The notes beneath the pieces are model-generated. The model saw nothing but the letters and a program-made list of their open reading frames with translations, was not told the origin of the DNA and did no database searches. A stretch of DNA of 34,097 nucleotides from contig CATKXR010000055.1 of NCBI GenBank assembly GCA_949840805.1, forward strand, positions 1-34,097, written 5' to 3'. This DNA is from an uncultured Lachnospiraceae bacterium. Its GTDB lineage: Bacteria > Bacillota > Clostridia > Lachnospirales > Lachnospiraceae. Positions within the stretch are counted from its first letter, which is position 1; each line of letters starts with the position of its first letter. This document shows positions 14,827 to 22,283 of this stretch, piece by piece. Made by a program: the position numbers and the translations under genes.

Positions 14827-17238
14827 CTATTTGCACACTATGTTGATGATACGCCCGGGCACATAGATCTCTTTTACAATGGTTCCTGTAAGCTTGCCTG
14901 CCACAGCCGCTTTCCCTGCGGCAATGGCATCTTCTTTCGACACATCCACCGGAAGAGACACTACTCCTTTGGCTTTGCCGTTGATCTGGACGCCAATCTC
15001 GATTTCCTCGTCCTTCATGGCTTCCTCGTCACATTCCGGCCACTGGGCATGGAACACGCTGTCGGTGCCGCCAAGCTGCTGCCAGACCTCCTCACCAATA
15101 TGGGGGGCAAAGGGCGCAAGCAGGACGGTAAAAGTCTTAAGGGTCTCTTTGTCTATGCCGCCGGTCTTTTTGGCCAGCTCCATCAGCTTGTTGTTGTACT
15201 CCATGAATCCGGAGATTACGGTATTTAAGCTGAACTGATTGAAACGCTGCTCAATATCAAAGATCAGCTTATGGCGCAGGCGCACCATTTCTTTTGTCTC
15301 GGCTACATCCTTGTCTTTGCTTGACTGGACAAGGTTCCAGAACCGGTTTAAGAAGCGGGAAACGCCTTCGATACCTCTTTCGTCCCACTCCGCGTCCAGC
15401 TCGGGCGGCCCTACGAACAGCTCATACATCCGCAGGGAATCACAGCCATAGTCCCGTACCAGGTCGTCAGGCGAGACTACGTTTCCCTTGGATTTGCTCA
15501 TCTTGATGCCATTCTTTCCTGTGATCATTCCCTGGTTGAACAGCTTGGTAAAGGGTTCGTCAAAATCAATGGCTCCGATATCGCAGAGGAACTTGGTATA
15601 GAACCGGGAATACAGAAGATGCAGCACCGCGTGTTCTACTCCGCCGATATACATGTCTACGGGCAGATATTTGTCTGCTTTTTCTCTTGATACCAGTTCT
15701 TTGTCGTTGTGGCTGTCCACATACCGCAGAAAATACCAGGAAGATCCTGCCCACTGCGGCATGGTGTTCGTTTCTCTCTTTGCAGGGCCGCCGCACTGGG
15801 GGCAGGTGCAGTTGACCCATTCGTCAATGGCAGCCAGGGGAGATTCTCCTGTGCCGGTGGGCTGATAGCTTTCCACCTCCGGGAGCTTTAAGGGAAGTTC
15901 TTCCTCCGGGACCGCTACGTTGCCGCATTTGGGGCAGTGGATGATGGGGATCGGTTCTCCCCAGTACCGCTGTCTGGAGAATACCCAGTCGCGAAGTTTG
16001 TAGTTGACAGTCTTTTTGCCCAGGCCCCGGGCTTCGATCATGGCAGGCGCCTCTTTTTTCAGAACTGCCGATTCCATGCCGTTCCACTCGCCGGAGTTGA
16101 TCATAGTGCCGCTGGCTTCCGTGTAGGCTTCTGTCATGTTTTCGATTTCTTTGCCGTCCTTGGCGATGACCTGAATGATGGGGATGTTGAATTTCTTTGC
16201 AAATTCAAAGTCCCGGTCGTCATGGGCGGGCACGCACATGATAGCGCCTGTGCCGTAGTCTGCCAGTACATAATCAGACAGCCAGATGGGAACTTTTGCC
16301 CCGTTTAAAGGATTGATGGCATAGCTTCCCGTAAAAACGCCGGTCTTTTCTTTGTCCTGCATCCGGTCGACATTGGACTTCATGGAAGAATCGTAGATAT
16401 ATTTTTCTACGGCGTCTTTTGTCTCCGGGGTGGCCAGCCCTGCGGCGAGCTTGTGTTCCGGGGCCAGGACCATGAAGGTGGCTCCATAGAGGGTGTCCGG
16501 CCTTGTGGTGTAGACGGTGATCTTCTCGTCTCTGCCGTCCACGGCGAAGTCTATCTCGGCTCCGTAGGACTTGCCGATCCATTCCGTCTGCATCTTTTTG
16601 ACTTTTTCCGGCCAGTCTAATTTGTCCAGGTCATTTAAAAGCCGCTCTGCATAGGCGGTAATCTTTAACATCCACTGGCGAAGGTTCTTTTTGGTTACGG
16701 CAGCCCCGCAGCGTTCACAGCAGCCGTTTACCACCTCTTCGTTGGCAAGGCCGGTTTTACAGGACGGACACCAGTTGATGGGAAATTCCTTTTCATAGGC
16801 CAGCCCTTTTTTGAACATCTGCACGAAAATCCACTGCGTCCATTTATAAAATGCCGGATCCGTGGTGTTGACCTCCATATCCCAGTCATAGACAGACGCA
16901 ATCTGATTGATCTGTTTTTTGATGTTTTTTACGTTTTCCGCAGTAGAAACGGCCGGGTGTATGCCCATTTTAATGGCGTAATTCTCCGCTGGAAGCCCGA
17001 AAGCATCCCAGCCCATGGGATGGATTACATAATGTCCCTTTAAGATCTGGTAACGGCTCCACACATCTGAGATTACATAACCTCTCCAGTGGCCCACATG
17101 AAGGCCGCTGCCTGACGGGTATGGAAACATATCCAGGCAATAGTATTTGGGCTTTTTGCCATCGTTTACATTGATGGGATTTTTCTCCCAGTTCTCACGC
17201 CATTTCTTTTCAATGGCGCTGTAATTATAGCTTGCCAT
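14827..17238 (-). CDS. leuS: Leucyl-tRNA synthetase
   Basis: It charges tRNA-Leu with leucine in the cytoplasm. At 803 residues it is a normal bacterial LeuRS. The class I signatures are HVGH within FPYPSGSGLHVGH (near residue 45) and MSKSKGN (near 575). Between them lie the CP1 editing domain (TTRPDTLYGATF) and a zinc-type cysteine pair region (CPSCKTG, CERCG). The C-terminal anticodon and tail domains are present. AGGAGG lies 10 nt before the ATG. It is controlled by a T-box leader with a leucine specifier, so expression should rise when tRNA-Leu is uncharged. Confidence 0.98.
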   Translation of the reverse strand: MASYNYSAIEKKWRENWEKNPINVNDGKKPKYYCLDMFPYPSGSGLHVGHWRGYVISDVWSRYQILKGHYVIHPMGWDAFGLPAENYAIKMGIHPAVSTAENVKNIKKQINQIASVYDWDMEVNTTDPAFYKWTQWIFVQMFKKGLAYEKEFPINWCPSCKTGLANEEVVNGCCERCGAAVTKKNLRQWMLKITAYAERLLNDLDKLDWPEKVKKMQTEWIGKSYGAEIDFAVDGRDEKITVYTTRPDTLYGATFMVLAPEHKLAAGLATPETKDAVEKYIYDSSMKSNVDRMQDKEKTGVFTGSYAINPLNGAKVPIWLSDYVLADYGTGAIMCVPAHDDRDFEFAKKFNIPIIQVIAKDGKEIENMTEAYTEASGTMINSGEWNGMESAVLKKEAPAMIEARGLGKKTVNYKLRDWVFSRQRYWGEPIPIIHCPKCGNVAVPEEELPLKLPEVESYQPTGTGESPLAAIDEWVNCTCPQCGGPAKRETNTMPQWAGSSWYFLRYVDSHNDKELVSREKADKYLPVDMYIGGVEHAVLHLLYSRFYTKFLCDIGAIDFDEPFTKLFNQGMITGKNGIKMSKSKGNVVSPDDLVRDYGCDSLRMYELFVGPPELDAEWDERGIEGVSRFLNRFWNLVQSSKDKDVAETKEMVRLRHKLIFDIEQRFNQFSLNTVISGFMEYNNKLMELAKKTGGIDKETLKTFTVLLAPFAPHIGEEVWQQLGGTDSVFHAQWPECDEEAMKDEEIEIGVQINGKAKGVVSLPVDVSKEDAIAAGKAAVAGKLTGTIVKEIYVPGRIINIVCK

Positions 17239-17286
17239 AGTTTTTCTTCCTCCTGATCAAATTTATACTCGCGAGCATACTTATTT

Positions 17287-17344
17287 GCCAAATGATCCGG
17301 TATAGTTACGGAAATAGGGGAACTATGCTGGCAGATCATTTGGC
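17287..17344 (-). other. Long hairpin between the T-box terminator and leuS
   Basis: There is a perfect 11-bp inverted repeat, GCCAAATGATC (17287-17297) and GATCATTTGGC (17334-17344). Inside it ATAGTT (17302-17307) pairs with AACTAT (17321-17326). No T tract follows on the minus strand, so it is not a terminator. It is transcribed after T-box antitermination, about 50 nt before the leuS start, and might affect mRNA stability or processing. Confidence 0.6.
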
Positions 17345-17379
17345 TCACGGGTATACCTTTTGGCATATGCCGATAAAGC

Positions 17380-17736
17380 AAAAAAACTGCGCCTCCGGAA
17401 TACTCCAGAGACGCAGGAACCCATTCTGCGCGGTACCACTCTGCTTCATGCCTACACATGCCCTCAGCCGGCCATCTGCCTGCAGTCGTGAAACATGACA
17501 GGCCAGTCAGCCGTACCCCTGATAACGGCGGGGGAGTCCGTCCCTGCTTACTCAAAGCTTTCTCAACGTTCTGTAATATGCCCGAAAATACACGGATATA
17601 ACCTGAGAAAACTCCTTCGGCCGGCTGCTCCGGGATCAGTTCTGCCCTCTTCCCCCTCCGCCTTGCACCACCCGGCGGCTCTCTGCGCGGTTACGGAAAG
17701 CGTACTCTTTCCCTTCTCAGCATTTTTGCTAAACCA
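17380..17736 (-). promoter_or_regulatory. T-box riboswitch of leuS (specifier CUG, leucine)
   Basis: Read on the minus strand, the leader has a long Stem I with the specifier-loop pattern GAA-CUG-A (codon at 17639-17637). The conserved T-box AGAGTGGTACCGCG is at 17442-17429. The intrinsic terminator has arms CTGCG...CGCAG (17416-17387) followed by TTTTTTT. Uncharged tRNA-Leu is expected to bind the specifier and T-box and favour the antiterminator, allowing leuS transcription. Family membership is certain from the T-box motif and terminator. The specifier was assigned by position and consensus. Confidence 0.93.
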
Positions 17737-17765
17737 AATTTAGCACAATTAGGATGAGGTGTCAA
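17737..17765 (-). promoter_or_regulatory. Sigma-A promoter of the leuS T-box transcript
   Basis: A perfect TTGACA (17765-17760) and TAAATT (17742-17737) are separated by 17 bp on the minus strand. Confidence 0.75.
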
Positions 17766-17801
17766 GGTTTTTCCTTTTTTAAGATAATGCGGAGTTTATA
17801 C

Positions 17802-17831
17802 TGGAAAATATCCATGGGTTTATGATATACT
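17802..17831 (+). promoter_or_regulatory. Probable promoter of the second CPBP gene
   Basis: TGGAAA (17802-17807) and TATACT (17826-17831) are separated by 18 bp. The -35 is weak. Confidence 0.45.
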
Positions 17832-17883
17832 AGAAAAGTACAAAGAAAGGCGGTATATTCCCACATATAAGGAGGAAGGATTT

Positions 17884-18675
17884 ATGGTGGGGAAAGTTCA
17901 AAAGATGCTGCTTGTTTTGTGGCTGACGGGGCTGCCTTTGTTGATTTATCTTCTTGCGGAGGAGTTGGTTTTCGCAGGGTGGAATGTATTTTGCGGCCAG
18001 GTGAGGCAGGAGCAGTATCTTCCTTTGACAGCCGCGGCAGGAGCGGCGGCCTCGGTTATTCTGGGAACAGAATATAAAAGATGGAAATGCCGGATCGGGG
18101 AAAAGTCCGGGCTGACCGGGGAATTAGCTGTCTGCGCCGCGGTTTCCGGCGGGGCGGCCTGTCTGTTTTTTAACGGACTGCTGATGTTTTTTCCTTTTCC
18201 TGAAGAAGGATACCGCCAGGTAGGCCAGGTGCTGTACCGGCCGTCGCTTCTGACCCAGATGGTGTGTATGGGAGCGGTGATCCCCGCAGGGGAGGAGCTG
18301 GTATTCAGAGGACTCGGATATGGGAGGATACGGAAGGAATTGTCCTTTAAGGCGGCGGCAGTGGTGTCAGCCGTGTGGTTTGGGCTGTACCACGGCAATT
18401 TCGCCCAGGGGATTTATGCCGGGCTTTTAGGAATTTTTCTGGCTGTGTTTTATGAGAAAAGCCATAGTCTGTTAAGCTGCTGGCTGTTTCACGGGGCGGC
18501 AAACATTATGTCCGTAGTCATGACAAGGCTGCTGCCAAAGAGGCAGGATAGGCAGGGGATGGCTATGATGGCAGCAGGCGTTTTGATGCTTGGGGCTTTA
18601 CGGGTGTATCATAAGAAAAGGAGTCAGGAGGAAGAGAGGCTGAAGGAAAAAGAAGGAAACGGGAATAAGGAATAA
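17884..18675 (+). CDS. CPBP family intramembrane glutamic endopeptidase
   Basis: This is a second, shorter CPBP protease (263 residues, about 6-7 membrane segments). Its motifs are EELVFR (137-142), the histidine of FGLYH (166-170) and HGAAN (203-207). A copy of EELVF also occurs by chance or duplication at 26-30. The last ~40 residues are highly charged and cytoplasmic (RSQEEERLKEKEGNGNKE). The substrate is unknown. A strong AGGAGG precedes the ATG. A glycosyltransferase follows 66 nt later on the same strand, with AAGATAA-like repeats in between and no terminator, so they may share a transcript. Confidence 0.87.
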   Translation: MVGKVQKMLLVLWLTGLPLLIYLLAEELVFAGWNVFCGQVRQEQYLPLTAAAGAAASVILGTEYKRWKCRIGEKSGLTGELAVCAAVSGGAACLFFNGLLMFFPFPEEGYRQVGQVLYRPSLLTQMVCMGAVIPAGEELVFRGLGYGRIRKELSFKAAAVVSAVWFGLYHGNFAQGIYAGLLGIFLAVFYEKSHSLLSCWLFHGAANIMSVVMTRLLPKRQDRQGMAMMAAGVLMLGALRVYHKKRSQEEERLKEKEGNGNKE

Positions 18676-18741
18676 GTATCAGGCAGGATAAAAAGATAAA
18701 AAAGATAAACGTTAAGATAAGAAGGGACGGAAAAAGAGGAT

Positions 18742-19761
18742 ATGAAACTGTTATCCATAACAATACCATGTTATAATTCAGAAGCTTATATGAGGAAATG
18801 TATCGAGTCACTGCTGCCCGGAGGGGATGAGGTGGAGATCCTGATTGTGGACGATGGTTCCACCAAAGACAGGACGGCAGAGATTGCAGATGAATATGAG
18901 GCCCGGTATCCGGGCATCTGCCGTGCCATCCATCAGGAGAACGGAGGTCACGGGGAGGCGGTGAACGCAGGGCTTGCGGCGGCTACCGGAATCTATTTTA
19001 AGGTGGTGGACAGTGATGACTGGGTAAATGACGAAGCGTACCAGGAGGTCCTGGAGGTACTGCGTCGGTTTGTCTGCGGAGATGAAACCCTTGACATGCT
19101 GGTAACTAATTTTGTCTATGAGAAGCAGGGCGCGCGCCATAAGCGGGTTATGCAGTATAAAACGGCTCTTCCGAAGCGGGAGCTTATAACCTGGGATGAC
19201 GTGAAGGTATTTATTTTGGGGCAGTATATTCTGATGCATTCCGTGATTTACCGGACTCAGATGCTGAGGGACTGTGGACTGAAGCTGCCAAAGCATACGT
19301 TTTATGTGGATAATATTTTTGTATATCAGCCTCTTCCTTCTGTGAAGACCTTGTATTATCTGGATGTGAATTTTTACCGGTATTTTATCGGCAGGGAAGA
19401 TCAGTCTGTCAACGAACAGATTATGATCGGACGGATCGACCAGCAGATCTTTGTGACAAAACAGATGTTGAACTGTTGTGACCTGGCAAAGGTCCCAAGC
19501 CGGAAGCTGCGCCATTATATGGTCCGGTATCTGGAGATTATGATGACCATTGCCTCCATTCTGGCCATTAAGTCAGGCCAGAAGGAAAATATGGAAAAGA
19601 AAAAGGAATTGTGGCAGTATTTGAGAAAAAAGAACCTGCCGCTGTTTCTTCGGCTCCGGTGGGGATTTTTGGGACAGGGGATGAACCTGCCTGGAAAAGG
19701 CGGGAGGAGCGTGTCTATTGCAGGGTATAAGATCAGCCAGAAGTTTTTCGGTTTCAATTAA
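18742..19761 (+). CDS. Glycosyltransferase family 2
   Basis: This is a 339-residue GT-A fold enzyme. It has the N-terminal signature SITIPCYNSE (5-14), IVDDGS (35-40), and the metal/nucleotide-sugar-binding DSDD (90-93) in FKVVDSDDW. No membrane segment is visible, so it is probably cytoplasmic or peripheral. It would transfer a sugar to an unknown acceptor such as a polysaccharide or wall polymer. No other polysaccharide genes are adjacent. The spacing of the GAGG site is short (2 nt). A strong bidirectional terminator overlaps its stop codon. Confidence 0.9.
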   Translation: MKLLSITIPCYNSEAYMRKCIESLLPGGDEVEILIVDDGSTKDRTAEIADEYEARYPGICRAIHQENGGHGEAVNAGLAAATGIYFKVVDSDDWVNDEAYQEVLEVLRRFVCGDETLDMLVTNFVYEKQGARHKRVMQYKTALPKRELITWDDVKVFILGQYILMHSVIYRTQMLRDCGLKLPKHTFYVDNIFVYQPLPSVKTLYYLDVNFYRYFIGREDQSVNEQIMIGRIDQQIFVTKQMLNCCDLAKVPSRKLRHYMVRYLEIMMTIASILAIKSGQKENMEKKKELWQYLRKKNLPLFLRLRWGFLGQGMNLPGKGGRSVSIAGYKISQKFFGFN

Positions 19762-19791
19762 AAGGTCCTCCAAAGAGGACTTTTTAATTGA
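19754..19791. terminator. Bidirectional terminator between convergent genes
   Basis: A 17-bp stem with a single G-T pair runs from TCAATTAAAAGG to its partner CCTTTTTAATTGA-like arm, with loop CAAA. It carries A and T tracts on opposite sides and serves both the glycosyltransferase gene and the Rieske-oxidoreductase gene. Confidence 0.88.
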
Positions 19792-19797
19792 AGATAT

Positions 19798-21129
19798 TTA
19801 TTTTTCAGCCAGATCGGTCTGGGCCGGTCCGGAGAGTATTTTACCTTGCTGGGTAAAACGGGAGCCATGGCAGGGACACTCCCAGGTGTTTTCATAAGGG
19901 TTCCAGACGAGGCGGCAGCCCATGTGGGGACAGCGCCTGTCCGGGGAGAAAAGCCCTGCTGCCAGTCCTTTGGACGAATGGGATAAGTGTGACAGGGCTT
20001 CCTTCCAGGAAGCTTTCAGCCGAAGACGCTGCGGGGTGAAAATATGGTCCCAGGGGGCGCTTTTTTTACAGATCATCCGCGTTATGATCTGCGCGGCCGC
20101 CATGGAGGACGTCATGCCCCATTTTCCGAAACCGGTGATCACATACCAGTCAGGTTCCAGCAGGGAATAGCGGCCGATAAACGGAACACCGTCCAGGGAT
20201 ATACAGTCCTGCGCAGACCAGCGGGTACTGACTTTTGCATTGGGATAGTATTTATGGACAAAATTCTGCAGGGCCTGGTAGGGATTGTCCGGGATGGAGC
20301 CGGTGCGGCAGCCCTTTCCGCCTAAGATCAGCCGTTCGCCGGATGTCCGGAAAGAATATCCGTCCGAATTGATTCCCAGATAGGTATTTTCAAGACGCGG
20401 GGCGCCTGCCAAAGCCAGCATATAGTTGCGGCTCTGGTACAGCCGCGCGAAGTAAAGTCCGGGCCACAGAAGGAAAGGGCTGTGGCAGGCAAATATAATG
20501 TGCCTTGCCGTCACTTCTCCATGGGGCGTCAGAAGCCGGTTGTGGTTTTTGACTGATATTACAGGAGTATCTTCATAAATGGTCAGCTCTCTGGCAATCG
20601 CTTCCAGGAATTTCAGGGGATGGAATTGAGCCTGGTTTGAAAAATAAAGGGCATTTTTTACAGGAAAGGGCAGTTCGGTTTCGGAAGAAAGGCGAGCCGG
20701 TATGCCCAGCCGGGAAGCGGCCCTGTATTCCTGGTTCAAAAGACTGCCCGTGGTCCTGGTGTAAAGGCAGGCAGAGGTTTCTTTAAAACCGCAGTCAATG
20801 GAGCAGGAGCGGATCAGCCGGGCGTATTCGGTGATGGCCTGCTGGTTGGCGGCGGCATAGAGCCGTGCATCGTTTTCTCCAAAGGTGCGGATCAGCCTTT
20901 GATAGATCAGGTTATGCTGGGACGTAATCTTAGCGGTAGTGCCTCCGGTCTGGCCGCTTCCGATCCGGCGCGCTTCTAAAATGACCGTGCGGATACCTGA
21001 CCGGGTCAGGTAAAAGGCAGTAAGGATTCCTGCCAGGCCGCCGCCGATTATGGCGGCTTCCGTGTGGATGCTGCCAGGGAGGGGAGAATATTTGGGGAGT
21101 GTTTTTGTCTCGTGCCAAATGGATTTCAT
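19798..21129 (-). CDS. DAO-type FAD-dependent oxidoreductase with C-terminal Rieske domain
   Basis: The N-terminal Rossmann motif GGGLAG (29-34) and a downstream GTTAKITSQH mark a D-amino-acid-oxidase-like flavoprotein of about 380 residues. The C-terminal ~55 residues carry a Rieske [2Fe-2S] motif, CPHMGC (400-405) and CPCHGSRF (418-425), giving the two Cys and two His ligands. The total of 443 residues is a little shorter than typical ~500-residue fusions of this kind. The domain pair suggests electron transfer between the flavin and an iron-sulfur cluster; the substrate is unknown. GAGGTGAT lies about 7 nt before the ATG. Confidence 0.9.
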   Translation of the reverse strand: MKSIWHETKTLPKYSPLPGSIHTEAAIIGGGLAGILTAFYLTRSGIRTVILEARRIGSGQTGGTTAKITSQHNLIYQRLIRTFGENDARLYAAANQQAITEYARLIRSCSIDCGFKETSACLYTRTTGSLLNQEYRAASRLGIPARLSSETELPFPVKNALYFSNQAQFHPLKFLEAIARELTIYEDTPVISVKNHNRLLTPHGEVTARHIIFACHSPFLLWPGLYFARLYQSRNYMLALAGAPRLENTYLGINSDGYSFRTSGERLILGGKGCRTGSIPDNPYQALQNFVHKYYPNAKVSTRWSAQDCISLDGVPFIGRYSLLEPDWYVITGFGKWGMTSSMAAAQIITRMICKKSAPWDHIFTPQRLRLKASWKEALSHLSHSSKGLAAGLFSPDRRCPHMGCRLVWNPYENTWECPCHGSRFTQQGKILSGPAQTDLAEK

Positions 21130-21287
21130 AAGATATCACCTCGAAATAAATGGTTTGCCGGTTTGGCTGTTACCAGCATTTGCAAGTCAGTACAAGGATA
21201 GGCAGAAATGATGTTTTTTATTCGTGGTTGTGCAGGTTATGAAATCTTTTGGAAAACGGACATGCCCGTGAATATAAAAAGAATATA

Positions 21288-21329
21288 AAAACCTGCAGGA
21301 TATGCCGGTCCGGCACATCTGCAGGTTTT
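21288..21329 (-). terminator. Terminator of the small lipoprotein gene
   Basis: Arms AAAACCTGCAG and CTGCAGGTTTT enclose an inner TGCCGG/CCGGCA stem. The minus-strand T tract follows (GGTTTTTATATTC), 10 nt past the lipoprotein stop. Confidence 0.8.
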
Positions 21330-21338
21330 CGAAATCGT

Positions 21339-21959
21339 TTACTCTAAGGCATCGGCAGCTTCCTGTACGGCACCCATGGCATCGCCAAGTTCTGTGCCTA
21401 CTTTAGTCCAGTCGTCCTGGATGGTTGCCATGGCTTCGTGTTCTTCTCCGTTGATGCTTGCCAGAAGCACATCACAGTACACTTCCAGCGTGTCAGCGTA
21501 CTCCCCGGCAGCTTTGGCGAGCCTTTCGTGGGCTTCTTCCAGTCCTTCCGGCGGGTTGTCAAGGGCTGAGAAATCTACGAATGCCTGCTTGGTGGCACGG
21601 GTCTTCTCAATCGTCTCCGTCATAGCGTCCAGATCCGGTTCTTCTTCCTGGGCAAGCTGCATGAAATCCATGCTGACCTTGATGAATTCCTCCGCGGCTT
21701 TGTTCATGGTGTCAACCTCGTCCAGATATTGGGCGACCGCGTCATCCGCCGTTTTGCCGTCGGCGTTTTCAGCCTCTTTGGTTTCCGCGTCATCTGCCTT
21801 GGCTTCGGTTTCCGTTTCTTTGGTCTCGGCTTCCGTGACAGCTGCTGTGGTGGCTTCCGTAGCATCGGCGGCCTTATCTTTGCCTCCGCAGCCGGCCAGC
21901 ATAGTCAGTGCCATAGCGGCCAGAATTGCCGGAACCAGTCGTGTTTTCATTTTTGACAT
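21339..21959 (-). CDS. Small secreted lipoprotein, function unknown
   Basis: The protein has 206 residues. It has a signal peptide with lipobox TMLAGC, so it is lipid-anchored outside the membrane. Residues about 30-75 are a low-complexity Ala/Thr/Glu/Lys linker. From about 75 to the end it is strongly helical and acidic, without cysteines or obvious catalytic residues. It looks like a helical-bundle surface protein. I do not recognise a named family. It is a single-gene unit with its own promoter and terminator. GGGAGG is 10 nt before the chosen ATG; the internal MKTR start 3 codons later is also possible. Confidence 0.75.
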   Translation of the reverse strand: MSKMKTRLVPAILAAMALTMLAGCGGKDKAADATEATTAAVTEAETKETETEAKADDAETKEAENADGKTADDAVAQYLDEVDTMNKAAEEFIKVSMDFMQLAQEEEPDLDAMTETIEKTRATKQAFVDFSALDNPPEGLEEAHERLAKAAGEYADTLEVYCDVLLASINGEEHEAMATIQDDWTKVGTELGDAMGAVQEAADALE

Positions 21960-22003
21960 AACTAAAAATCCTCCCTTTTCATAATATCTGATAACAAAAA
22001 GTT

Positions 22004-22032
22004 ATTATAGACGTATTCGGTTGTATTATCAA
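22004..22032 (-). promoter_or_regulatory. Sigma-A promoter of the small lipoprotein gene
   Basis: TTGATA (22032-22027) and a perfect TATAAT (22009-22004) are separated by 17 bp on the minus strand. Confidence 0.8.
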
Positions 22033-22090
22033 GTGCAAAATTGCTTTTTTAGCAGATTTTTTATTGATTTTTGCTGCAGACAAATTAAAG

Positions 22091-22127
22091 AAGTTATCTT
22101 GAATAACTTTTCATGATATGATAAACT
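22091..22127 (+). promoter_or_regulatory. Probable promoter and operator of the debranching enzyme gene
   Basis: TTGAAT (22099-22104), 17 bp, TAAACT (22122-22127). A perfect palindrome, AAGTTAT-CTTGA-ATAACTT (22091-22109), overlaps the -35 box and would suit a repressor. About 155 nt of leader with no recognised element follows before the gene. Confidence 0.5.
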
Positions 22128-22283
22128 GACAATACTCCCGAAAAGGTTATAGGTATTATGGTGTTCGGCTTTGGTTATGCTCTGTTTTAGATGCGTTAAT
22201 ATTTTGGAAGTTCTGACATGCTTTGATTTTGTTTTCACACCATTATGTCCAAGATCAAACGGACGGAAAAAGGAGGAAATCTT

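Noticed and set aside
18676..18741. AAGATAA-like repeats between the CPBP gene and the glycosyltransferase as an operator
   Set aside because: The copies are short and irregular in purine-rich DNA; nothing beyond composition supports a binding site.
22029..22238. Minus-strand open frame of 69 codons upstream of the small lipoprotein gene
   Set aside because: Its composition is that of AT-rich intergenic DNA, it overlaps the lipoprotein and debranching-enzyme promoters, and it has no good ribosome site.
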